Assembly: GCA_965262505.1 (NCBI GenBank)
Contig: CBDHFM010000030.1
Location: 2,480,001 to 2,544,000, forward strand
Length of the DNA stretch: 64,000 bases
Reading direction: 5' to 3'
Source of the DNA: JACPPO01 sp965262505
GTDB taxonomy: Bacteria > Acidobacteriota > Vicinamibacteria > Vicinamibacterales > UBA2999
Shown here: piece by piece, positions 1 to 7,379 of the stretch
How the letters are laid out: every line of letters begins with the position of its first letter
Numbering within the stretch: the stretch's first letter is position 1
Translations under genes and position numbers: made by a program
The notes under the pieces: generated by a model
The model's input: the letters and a program-made list of their open reading frames with translations, nothing else
The model's database searches: none
Told to the model about the DNA's origin: nothing

Positions 1-336
1 GGGCGCGGCGGTGATGAAGCCCTGCTCCATCATGCGGTCGATGATCTGCTCGATCAGCTCCTCGAGTTGTTGCCGCGCGGCCTCCTGATCGCCGTCGGCC
101 GGTTCGCCCAGCAGTTGCTGGAGCGCATCCTCCGACAGCACACCGCCGCTGAATAGCGCCTCGAGGATGGCGTCATGCAGCGCCTGCATGGTCCGGTCCT
201 CATCGTTTTCGGACGGATCACCCCACGGGTCGCTAAAGCCGCTCGACAGCAGCATGTCGGAGAGCCTCGAGACGAGATCGTCGAGATCGATCTCGTCAAG
301 CAGCTCTCCCGTATATTTCGTGTAGCGATATTTCAT
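1..336 (-). CDS. Partial N-terminus of a probable VWA-type partner of the adjacent MoxR ATPase
   Basis: An open frame of 112 codons runs leftward from an ATG at 336 and leaves the window without a stop. It begins MKYRYTKYTGELLDEIDLDD and is strongly acidic and leucine-rich, with no membrane segment or metal site in the visible part. It starts 4 bases after the stop of the MoxR/ChlI-like ATPase gene, so the two are almost certainly co-transcribed. MoxR and ChlI ATPases normally work with a von Willebrand factor A protein encoded next door, and an acidic N-terminal stretch like this fits such a protein. The VWA domain itself would lie outside the window, so the product name rests on context. 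Confidence 0.6.
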   Translation of the reverse strand, partial: MKYRYTKYTGELLDEIDLDDLVSRLSDMLLSSGFSDPWGDPSENDEDRTMQALHDAILEALFSGGVLSEDALQQLLGEPADGDQEAARQQLEELIEQIIDRMMEQGFITAAP

Positions 337-340
337 CCGG

Positions 341-1852
341 TCAGTTGTAGTGCTTCTTCTTCCCCGCTCCGGCAGGCATCGGCATCGGGTCCGGAAACGC
401 CGCTTCACGCGTGGGGCGCTGCACGGGCGTCTCGGTGGCGTGATAGCCGCGGTCGTCGTTGCGACTGATCTTCTTCATCGCCCACAGCCCTTCGAGCACG
501 AAATCCACTCCCGACGCCAGCAGCGGCGCCGACGCCTTTGCCGGAATGCCCGCAGCCTGCGCCAGCTCCGTCAGCCCCTGCACCTCCCGTGTGCGCGCCA
601 GCAACTCCTCGGCGCTCGTCGAGTCAGTCAGCTGCAGATTTCCGCCCAGGTCGAACCATTCCACCACCTGGCGGGTCTCGAGGTGGCCGAGATAGCCGTC
701 AGCTACGCTGGCGACCGCAGCCCGTATCAGCTCACGCGCGATCACCTCGGCGCCCTTGAGCTCCCCCTCGTATTCCATTTCGAACTTTCCCGTGATGGAG
801 GGGAGCGCCGCGTAGATGTCGGTCACGCGCGGGACCGCGACCGGTTCGTCGCTCACCAGCGCTCGGCGCTCGGCGTTGGACACCACATTCTCGATGGCCG
901 AAATCGGCAGCCTCTGACTGACGCCGGACCGCTTGTCGATGCGGCGATCCTGCCGTGCCTGGAACGCGATCTCCTCGACGACTTCGGCCACGAAGGCCGG
1001 CACGTCGGTGCGAAGCGAGGACTCGTTGCGCGTGAGCCACGCCTCCTGGGCGGTAATCGTCATTCCTTCGGCGCGGCCCGCCGGGTAGTGCGTTCGGATT
1101 TCCGACCCGATGCGGTCCTTGAGCGGCGTGATGATCTTGCCGCGCGCGGTGTAGTCCTCTGGATTGGCCGTGAACGCCATCAGCACGTCCAGCGGAAGCC
1201 GAACGGGATAGCCCTTAATCTGCACGTCGCCTTCCTGCAGGATGTTGAAGAGCCCCACCTGGATCTTGCCGGCGAGGTCAGGGAGTTCGTTGACGGCGAA
1301 GATGCCGCGGTTCGCCCTCGGCAGCAGGCCGTAGTGCATCGTCAGCTCGCTCGAGAGCTGCAGTCCTGATTTCGCGGCTTTGATCGGATCGATATCGCCG
1401 ACCATGTCGGCAATCGTCACGTCTGGTGTGGCGAGTTTCTCCACGTAGCGCCCGTCACGCGGCAGCCACGCGACGGGGGCGCGGTCGCCTTCGGAGGCGA
1501 CGCGGGCCCGGCACGGCCCGCAGATCGGCGCGAGCGGATCGTCGTTGATCTCGCATCCCGGCATCACGGGTACGGCGTCGTCCAGGAGCGTGACGAGCGC
1601 GCGCAGCAGCCGCGTCTTCGCCTGGCCACGCAGGCCCAGCAGGATGAAGTTGTGTCGCGACAGGAGTGCGTTCACCAGTTGCGGGACCACGGTCTCGTCG
1701 AAGCCGACGATCCCGGGAAAGAGCCTCTCGCCGGCGCGCAGCTTGCGGATGAGGTTCTGGCGAACCTCCTCATGGACGCTGCGACGGAGGACGTCACCGC
1801 TCTCGACGGCGCGCCGCAGATCGCCGACCGTGGTCACCTTGAAATTCGACAT
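341..1852 (-). CDS. MoxR/ChlI-like AAA+ ATPase (magnesium chelatase type)
   Basis: The 503-residue protein has an AAA+ core. A Walker A variant GLRGQAKT lies at about residues 73-80, a Walker B-like GIFAVNEL at 183-190 and a sensor-1 segment TANPEDY at 228-234. The Walker B acid comes as NEL rather than the usual DE pair. Three cysteines at about 100, 111 and 114 (C-x10-C-x2-C) sit between Walker A and B and could bind metal, which is unusual for MoxR. ATPases of this family act as chaperones that load cofactors or activate VWA partners, and the gene upstream of position 336 is the likely partner. The ATG at 1852 lies only about 18 bases from the IS630 border, so its native promoter was probably displaced. 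Confidence 0.85.
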   Translation of the reverse strand: MSNFKVTTVGDLRRAVESGDVLRRSVHEEVRQNLIRKLRAGERLFPGIVGFDETVVPQLVNALLSRHNFILLGLRGQAKTRLLRALVTLLDDAVPVMPGCEINDDPLAPICGPCRARVASEGDRAPVAWLPRDGRYVEKLATPDVTIADMVGDIDPIKAAKSGLQLSSELTMHYGLLPRANRGIFAVNELPDLAGKIQVGLFNILQEGDVQIKGYPVRLPLDVLMAFTANPEDYTARGKIITPLKDRIGSEIRTHYPAGRAEGMTITAQEAWLTRNESSLRTDVPAFVAEVVEEIAFQARQDRRIDKRSGVSQRLPISAIENVVSNAERRALVSDEPVAVPRVTDIYAALPSITGKFEMEYEGELKGAEVIARELIRAAVASVADGYLGHLETRQVVEWFDLGGNLQLTDSTSAEELLARTREVQGLTELAQAAGIPAKASAPLLASGVDFVLEGLWAMKKISRNDDRGYHATETPVQRPTREAAFPDPMPMPAGAGKKKHYN

Positions 1853-1870
1853 ACCGCGATTCTACTAGTA

Positions 1871-3329
1871 CCTCGCCGCAGTGGATCTGACCGGTTCACG
1901 CGGCGGCTTTGGCCCGACCAGCGGGTTGCGGATACACACGGCCGAGCTTTTCGCGAGCACGGTCGACTGTAAACATCCAGTGGATGCGCGCCTTCTCGTC
2001 ATTGCGCCGTTGCTCCCATGCCGCGATCTCCTTGATGAGGATCGCCTTGGCAGGGATCCGACGATCGAGGCACTGCTTGACCATCACGCCGATTTCGATC
2101 TCGACCATGTTGAGCCAGCTGGCGTGTTTCGGCGTGAAGTGAAACTCGAGCCGACGGAGAATCCGTCGTGCCTCGGCGGGATCGAAGGCGTGGTAGAGCG
2201 CTGCCGCTGAATGTGCCGAAAGATTGTCGAGCACCACACGGATCCGTTCGGCCTCCGGGTAGTGCTCATCGACGAGATCGCGCATGCACTCTGCGAAGTC
2301 GACGCACGTGCGTTGGTCGGTGACCTTGGCATGTCGCCAGGGCGATTCACGTCTACGAACATGAAGACATTCGCCGTGCCGTTGCGCACGTACTCGTAGT
2401 CGACTCGTCTGGGCTTCCCGGGCTTGGCCCGAATCGGGACACGCGCTTCGCCGATCAGTTGCCGGGGTGTTTCATCGAAGCCGACGACCGGTCGCCGCGG
2501 ATCCGGCGGCTCGGCGTAGAGATCGAGGACGTCTTCCATTCGCGCCACGTACTCGGCGTTGACCGTCGGAATGCACCACATCTTCTCCTGCCACGGCTTC
2601 AGCGCCATCTCGGCAAGCCGGCGACCCACCGTGTCGCCCGACAGGGCCTCGTGCGAGGTGAGTCGCACCATCTCGCGGGCCAGGAGATCCAGTGTCCATC
2701 GCGCACGCCCGGAGGGTGGATGTGAGCAAGCGACCGCGACCAGGAGGGCTTCATCGCTGGCGCCGAGCTTGCGCGGCGCGCCGGGACGGGGCACTTCGCG
2801 GAGCGCTCGGTCCAGTCCTTCCTCGACGAAGCGTTGCTTGGTCCGGTACACGGTCGACGTGCCGACACCAACGTTGAGCGCGATCATCTCGTCGGTGGAT
2901 GTGGCGTCCGCGGCGAGGAGAATCTGCGCCCGCTTGATCTTGCGAACCGCCCCCTGGCCGCCGCTCACAAGCGCCTGAAGCTGTTGCTGTTCATCGTAGG
3001 TCAGCGTGATGCGATAGCGTATGTGCATGGACATCTTGGATCACCTTCCCGATCCCGTGTCCAGCCGTTCATCACCGAGATTCACCCAGAAGCAGGGCCA
3101 GTACCTAGCCTTCCTCTACACGTACACGCTCCTTCACCGAACGCCACCGGCCGAAGCGGACTTCCAACGGTTCTTTCAGGTCACGCCCCCGGCCGTCCAC
3201 CACATGATCGTCGAGCTTGAGCGGCGCGGTCTGATCAGTCGGGTTCCACGCCAACCCCGGACGATCAAGCTGTTGTTGTCGGCAGAGGAACTACCCTCGT
3301 TGCAACCGATCAAAACCACTGCGGCAAGG
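1871..3329 (-). mobile_element. IS630-family insertion sequence with a passenger gene
   Basis: The element is bounded by imperfect inverted repeats of 26 bases (1871-1896 and 3304-3329, 22 of 26 matching; outer ends CCTCGCCGCAGTGG and CCTTGCCGCAGTGG). Both borders carry a TA dinucleotide (1869-1870 and 3330-3331), the usual target duplication of IS630/Tc1-mariner elements. It contains a frameshifted DDE transposase read leftward and a divergent winged-helix gene read rightward. The transposase break suggests this copy cannot move by itself unless frameshifting occurs. Confidence 0.85.
1896..3034 (-). pseudogene. IS630-family DDE transposase, frameshifted
   Basis: The start at 3034 (or the in-frame ATG at 3028) opens an N-terminal helix-turn-helix region followed by the first catalytic part, VVGFDETPRQL. 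The second part, with VVLDNLSAHS and WLNMVEIEIG, is in another frame and ends at 1896. These three motifs are the D, D and E of the IS630 catalytic core. Joining the frames near 2339-2343 gives continuous family sequence through WRHAKVTDQRT, so a single base appears to be missing inside the run read as CGCCCTGG. This could be a true inactivating deletion, a sequencing error or a frameshift signal; no classical slippery heptamer is present there. Confidence 0.85.
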
Positions 3330-3335
3330 TACTAG
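3027..3335 (+). CDS. Winged-helix DNA-binding protein carried by the IS630 element
   Basis: This is a protein of about 102 residues starting MDILDHLPDP. Its central part (KQGQYLAFLY ... TPPAVHHMIVELERRGLISR) resembles the LexA/MarR type of winged helix-turn-helix. It is divergent from the transposase and the two 5' ends overlap by a few bases, leaving no separate intergenic promoter region. The coding region runs through the right inverted repeat, and its stop TAG (3333-3335) lies in the CTAG that flanks the next element. A regulatory role on the transposase promoter is a reasonable guess. It is inside the element boundaries and so moves with it. Confidence 0.7.
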   Translation: MDILDHLPDPVSSRSSPRFTQKQGQYLAFLYTYTLLHRTPPAEADFQRFFQVTPPAVHHMIVELERRGLISRVPRQPRTIKLLLSAEELPSLQPIKTTAARY

Positions 3336-3493
3336 CAGCCCGTGGTGAAAGTCCGGCGCTGCACCGAGACGAGCGAGGCGCCTCGCGGACAAGGCGTGAC
3401 GACCGAGAATACCGCCTGTATTTGAGGGAGGAGCAACGCAGGCCGCGAGGATGCGGCGCTCGTCGAATGCAGACGGACTTTCACCACGGACTG
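3336..3493. repeat. MITE-like element with IS1182-type inverted repeats
   Basis: A 158-bp non-coding unit has inverted ends of about 20 bases: CAGCCCGTGGTGAAAGTCCG on the left and CAGTCCGTGGTGAAAGTCCG on the reverse of the right, with one mismatch. It is flanked by CTAG (3332-3335) and CTAA (3494-3497). The ends resemble those of the IS1182-like copies in this window, CAGCC(C/T)GTGGTTAAAGG, which also use CTAG, so it may be mobilised by that transposase. No reading frame of note lies inside. The element touches the IS630 border on its left and supplies or borders the stop codons of both flanking genes. Confidence 0.75.
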
Positions 3494-3961
3494 CTAAGGG
3501 GCCTGTGGCTGCGGCACCTCGCCGTCCAACTTGAGCGCGTGATCGATCACCGCGCGCGCCTTGGCCGTGAGGTCGTAGGCGCCCAGGGACGCCGGAGCGA
3601 CCAGGACGGCAGCGTCCACATCGGAACCGGCCCGCAGTTCGCCGCCCACCGGCCGGCAGAGGTAATCGACGAGCACGAAGTGATACCGGACGCGGCGCTC
3701 CTCGTCCAGCATGATGCGATCGAACACCTCGATGACGGGACCCACCTCGACGTGCAGGCCGGTCTCCTCACGGATCTCACGCGCCGCGCCCGCCTCGAGC
3801 GTCTCACCAAGTTCCAACGCGCCGCCCGGCAGACTCCACTGCCCCGCGAGCGGCTCGTACCGGCGCCTGACGAGCACAACCTTTCCGGCGTCGACGATCA
3901 CCGCGCCAACTCCCACGATCGGGCGCAGCGGGTACTGACGCGTGTCGCTCCGGTTCATCAC
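3494..3961 (-). CDS. NUDIX hydrolase
   Basis: The 155-residue protein carries a complete Nudix box at about residues 46-68: GG, E six residues on, then REIREETG, matching GX5EX7REUXEEXGU. Such enzymes hydrolyse nucleoside diphosphates linked to other groups; the short, single-domain form fits an ADP-ribose or (d)NTP pyrophosphatase but the substrate cannot be read from the sequence. The start ATG at 3961 overlaps the yjbQ-like stop by four bases, so the two are coupled. The stop TAG lies in the CTAA/CTAG flank of the MITE, so the C-terminus after the last conserved helix may have been trimmed by that insertion. Confidence 0.88.
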   Translation of the reverse strand: MMNRSDTRQYPLRPIVGVGAVIVDAGKVVLVRRRYEPLAGQWSLPGGALELGETLEAGAAREIREETGLHVEVGPVIEVFDRIMLDEERRVRYHFVLVDYLCRPVGGELRAGSDVDAAVLVAPASLGAYDLTAKARAVIDHALKLDGEVPQPQAP

Positions 3962-4371
3962 TCGCCCATGACTTTCACGACGACCCGCTTCCGCCGCTGG
4001 CCGTCGAACTCGGCGTAGAACACCTGCTCCCAGGGTCCCAGATCGAGCTTTCCCTTCGTAATCGGCAGCATCACCTGGTGGCCCATGAGTGTGCGCTTCA
4101 GGTGCGCGTCTCCGTTGTCCTCACCCGTGCGATGGTGCCGGTAGTCGAGGCCGGCGGGTGCCAGCTTCTCGAGCCAGACCTGGAAGTCGTGGATCAGGCC
4201 GTTTTCCCAGTCGTTCACGTACACGCCCGCGGTGATGTGCATCGCCGAGACAAGGACCATTCCCTCCGCGACGCCGCTCTTCCGGACAACCTCCGCCACC
4301 TCGTCGGTGATGCGGATGAATTCCTGGCGCTTCTTCGTCTCGAACCACAAATACTCTGTCAGTGAGCTCAT
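3958..4371 (-). CDS. YjbQ/UPF0047 family protein
   Basis: This 137-residue protein matches the YjbQ (UPF0047, secondary thiamine-phosphate synthase) family in length and motifs. It shows the conserved SAMHITAGVYVNDWENGL segment at about residues 43-60, HHRTGEDNGDAH around 79-90 and GPWEQVFYAEFDGQ near the C-terminus. The conserved His and Asp/Glu residues line the family's active pocket. The physiological role is uncertain; members show weak thiamine-phosphate synthase activity in vitro. It lies upstream of, and overlaps, the NUDIX gene, and follows tsaD by about 38 bases on the same strand. Confidence 0.88.
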   Translation of the reverse strand: MSSLTEYLWFETKKRQEFIRITDEVAEVVRKSGVAEGMVLVSAMHITAGVYVNDWENGLIHDFQVWLEKLAPAGLDYRHHRTGEDNGDAHLKRTLMGHQVMLPITKGKLDLGPWEQVFYAEFDGQRRKRVVVKVMGE

Positions 4372-4409
4372 GTCACAGAACCTTGGAATATGGCGTGCTC
4401 TTCAGAGAA

Positions 4410-5474
4410 CTACAGCGTCAGTGCCGGATCGGCGTTGAGGTCGAGTGCGCCCACGAGACCGGCGCGATGCAGCCGCAGGCCCGCGGCGGCAATCATCGCG
4501 GCATTATCGGTCGAGAGCGCCAGGCTCGGGACGAACACGGGCAGGCCGCCAGCCACGCCTCGCGCGGCCGCGTCCGCACGAAGTCGGCTGTTGGCGGAGA
4601 CGCCGCCGGCAAGGCCGACACTGCACGCCCCGTATGATCGCGCGGCCTCGAACAGGCGGTCGAGCAGCGTCTCGACCACCGCCCGCTGAAAGCTGGCGGC
4701 GATGTCAGCGACATGCTGGGGCGGCAACGGTGCGTCCGCCGCCAGGCCGATCTCGGCACGACGCGTGGTCACGTGCCGCAGCACGGAAGTCTTCAGACCG
4801 CTGAAGCTGAAATCGCGGCGGCCCGGCAGGTGCGGCGCGTTGCGGTCCGCATGGGTCAGTCGCGTCTTCGGGAACGGGATCGCGCGGTCACCGCCCTGGA
4901 CGGCGACGCGATCGATCGCGGGGCCGCCCGGATACCCGAGCCCGAGCAGCTTTGCCACCTTGTCGAACGCCTCCCCCGCCGCGTCGTCGCGCGTACGCCC
5001 CAGCAGCTCGTACTTGCCGGGCCTCTCGACACGGTACAAGCTCGTGTGCCCGCCGGACACGACGAGGACGATGGCAGGCAGCGGCATCTCGCCGCCCTCG
5101 AGCACGAGCGACTCGATGTGGCCGGCCAGGTGATGGACGGGAATGAGCGGGACCGACCGTGCCCAGGCGAGCGCCTTGGCAAACGCCAGCCCGACGAGCA
5201 GCGAGCCTACGAGGCCCGGACCCTGAGTGACCGCAATGGCGTCGTACGCGCTCACACCCGCGTCGGCGAGCGCGCGCTCAACCACGCCGCAGATGTCTCG
5301 TACGTGCTGCCGCGCCGACAGTTCTGGAACGACACCACCCCATTTCCTGTGCACCTCGACCTGCGAGGCGACGATACTCGATCGGACACGCCACGGGCGC
5401 CGGATGTCACCCGTCTCTTCGACAACCGCAGCCGCCGTCTCGTCACATGATGTTTCGATGCCGAGAACGACCAT
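4410..5474 (-). CDS. tsaD: tRNA N6-threonylcarbamoyladenosine transferase TsaD
   Basis: TsaD (Kae1/Qri7 family) transfers the threonylcarbamoyl group to A37 of ANN-decoding tRNAs together with TsaB and TsaE. The N-terminus MVVLGIETSCDETAAAV is the family signature. The metal-binding HxxxH is HHLAGH at about 115-119, followed by the ASKHA-fold glycine segments VVSGGHTSLYRV and GEAFDKVAKLLGLGYPGGP. Length (354 residues) is normal. I chose the ATG at 5474 because the protein then begins directly at the signature; a GTG three codons upstream at 5483 is also possible. TsaB and TsaE are not in the window. Confidence 0.95.
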   Translation of the reverse strand: MVVLGIETSCDETAAAVVEETGDIRRPWRVRSSIVASQVEVHRKWGGVVPELSARQHVRDICGVVERALADAGVSAYDAIAVTQGPGLVGSLLVGLAFAKALAWARSVPLIPVHHLAGHIESLVLEGGEMPLPAIVLVVSGGHTSLYRVERPGKYELLGRTRDDAAGEAFDKVAKLLGLGYPGGPAIDRVAVQGGDRAIPFPKTRLTHADRNAPHLPGRRDFSFSGLKTSVLRHVTTRRAEIGLAADAPLPPQHVADIAASFQRAVVETLLDRLFEAARSYGACSVGLAGGVSANSRLRADAAARGVAGGLPVFVPSLALSTDNAAMIAAAGLRLHRAGLVGALDLNADPALTL

Positions 5475-5766
5475 GGCGCTCACTCGTCTCGCTGCTCGCC
5501 GCTTGGACCGCTATACGGCTCCGTACGAGAATTCTGTACTCGTTGTTCGGCCCGGTTGCACGCCGGTGCCCAGACGCCGGGATCCACCGAGCCGGATAGC
5601 GGTCCTAGGCGCGCGGAGCGCGCCAAGAGAGACTGGCAACCAGTCACGGGCTCGGCCAGCACCTCATCGATTCGCGGGATATCAAGGGTAGAGCCCGTGG
5701 TTGGTTCGTGTTCAGGTTCGCGTCGTCCGCCGGACGAAGCGTGAACAGCAACGGCGACGCGAGCAC

Positions 5767-6816
5767 TCATGATCGTGAACGACATAGATCGGCAAGCGAC
5801 GAGTCGTACGGCGGCCGTGCGATGCCACATTCGGTGACGATGGCCGTGACGTACTGCGCCGGCGTCACGTCAAAGGCGGGATTGCGGATCCGCGCGCCCT
5901 CCGGCGTCAGCCGCGATGAGCCGACGTGGGTCACCTCGCGGTCGCTGCGCTCCTCGATCGGAATCTGCCCGCCATCCGGCGTGCTGGGGTCGACGGTCGA
6001 AAGAGGCGCCGCCACGTAGAACGGGATGCCGTGTTCCTTCGCGAGCACGGCCACGCCATAGGTGCCCACCTTGTTGGCGACGTCTCCATTCGCGGCGATC
6101 CGATCGGCGCCGACAACCACCAGGTCGACGCCGCCCAGCCGCATCATCGAGCCTGCCATGCCGTCAGCAATGACCGTGGTCTCGATGCCGTCCTTGACCA
6201 GCTCCCAGGCCGTGAGGCGGGCGCCCTGCAGAAACGGGCGGGTCTCGTCGGCCAGGACCGCCACTTTCTTGCCCTGCTCCACCGCCGCCCGGATGACGCC
6301 AAGCGCGGTGCCATAGCCGGCTGTCGCCAGTGCACCGGCGTTGCAGTGCGTCAGGATATTGGCCGTGTCGGGCACCAACCCGGCGCCGTGCGCGCCGATC
6401 GAGCGGCAGCTCGCGACGTCCTCGTCGTGAATTCGGCAGGCGTCGGCGTCAAGACGCTGCCTGATCTCGTCCACCGAGCAGCCAGCCTGCGCGGCCCCCG
6501 CAAACGTCCGCTTCATGCGGTCGATCGCCCAGAACAGGTTGACTGCGGTGGGCCTCGTGGCCGCCATCAGATCGCAGGTCTTCTGAAAGTCTGTCGCGAA
6601 CTGCTTCGTGCCGGTCGCCTTGCTCTTCCGCATGCCGAGCGCGATGCCCATGGCCGCGGCCACGCCAATGGCGGGCGCGCCGCGAATGGCCATCGTCTTG
6701 ATCGCCCTGGCCACGTCGGGTGCGGTCTTGCACGTGACGTAAACTTCCGCGGACGGCAGCTTCCGCTGGTCGATCATCACGACACAATCGCCCTTCCACT
6801 CAATCGTTGGGAACAT
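5767..6816 (-). CDS. mtnA: S-methyl-5-thioribose-1-phosphate isomerase MtnA
   Basis: MtnA converts methylthioribose 1-phosphate to methylthioribulose 1-phosphate in methionine salvage. The 349-residue protein has the expected RGAPAIG near residue 45, the catalytic cysteine in ILTHCNAGALAT (Cys158) and the catalytic aspartate in VVVGADRIAANGD (Asp238), followed by NKVGTY. It belongs to the eIF2B-related fold. The other mtn genes are not in the window, though the purine phosphorylase at 10,680 could in principle act as a methylthioadenosine phosphorylase. The 292 bases between its stop side and tsaD show no convincing gene. Confidence 0.95.
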   Translation of the reverse strand: MFPTIEWKGDCVVMIDQRKLPSAEVYVTCKTAPDVARAIKTMAIRGAPAIGVAAAMGIALGMRKSKATGTKQFATDFQKTCDLMAATRPTAVNLFWAIDRMKRTFAGAAQAGCSVDEIRQRLDADACRIHDEDVASCRSIGAHGAGLVPDTANILTHCNAGALATAGYGTALGVIRAAVEQGKKVAVLADETRPFLQGARLTAWELVKDGIETTVIADGMAGSMMRLGGVDLVVVGADRIAANGDVANKVGTYGVAVLAKEHGIPFYVAAPLSTVDPSTPDGGQIPIEERSDREVTHVGSSRLTPEGARIRNPAFDVTPAQYVTAIVTECGIARPPYDSSLADLCRSRS

Positions 6817-6928
6817 GTGAACGCGATGATATCAGCGGCGCCGGATGTCCGCCGACTGCTGGCTTCCTTGCCGATTCTCGACCCGCCGCCGGTCCGACTA
6901 ACCGACAGAGGTCATGCGTTGAGCCGAC

Positions 6929-7327
6929 TCAGAACGCCGCGGCCGCGGCCTCCGCAACGGCATGGTCCTGCTCTCCAGATCCGCCGCTCACACCAACCGC
7001 ACCGACAACCTGCCCATTTCGCTTCAACGGAACACCCCCGGCAAAAATCATGATCTTGCCGCCGTTGGACGCGTGGATCCCAAAGAACTGATTGCCGGAC
7101 TGTGAATGCTCCGCCAAATCCTTCGTCGCAATGTCGAAAGCCCTGGACGTATAGGCCTTCTTTTGGGAAATGTCGATGCTGCCGATCCAGGCGCCATCCA
7201 TGCGCGCGTGCGCGACGATGTTCCCGCCTGCATCTGCCACGGCGATGTTCATCGGTTGCCCAAGCGCCCCGGCTTTCTTTTCGCCAGCTTCGATCATCCT
7301 TTTCGCGTCTGCCAAGCTCACACTCAT
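6929..7327 (-). CDS. GlcG/HbpS family protein (DUF336), cytoplasmic form
   Basis: The 132-residue protein has the GlcG/HbpS layout: an N-terminal helix (SLADAKRMIEAGEKKA), then MNIAVADAGGNIVAHARMDG, KKAYTSRAFD, and a glycine-rich C-terminal GGVPLKRNGQVVGAVGVSGG. No signal peptide is present. A strong ribosome site (AAGGAGG, 6 bases before the ATG, on the minus strand) supports the start at 7327. Members bind small ligands such as heme, but the exact function is usually unknown. A second, secreted member of the same family lies at 16,669. The ISAzo13-like element begins about 50 bases upstream, so its promoter may be altered. Confidence 0.85.
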   Translation of the reverse strand: MSVSLADAKRMIEAGEKKAGALGQPMNIAVADAGGNIVAHARMDGAWIGSIDISQKKAYTSRAFDIATKDLAEHSQSGNQFFGIHASNGGKIMIFAGGVPLKRNGQVVGAVGVSGGSGEQDHAVAEAAAAAF

Positions 7328-7379
7328 ATCGCCTCCTTTGTAATCAACGACAACCCGGCAAGGGTTCGGGGAAAGAACC

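Noticed and set aside
54..299. Minus-strand 81-residue frame inside the first gene
   Set aside because: It lies in another frame of the acidic N-terminal protein gene, which has a better start and runs on past the window edge.
5475..5766. 292 bases between tsaD and mtnA
   Set aside because: Only weak frames in both directions were seen, with no ribosome site or motif; treated as intergenic.
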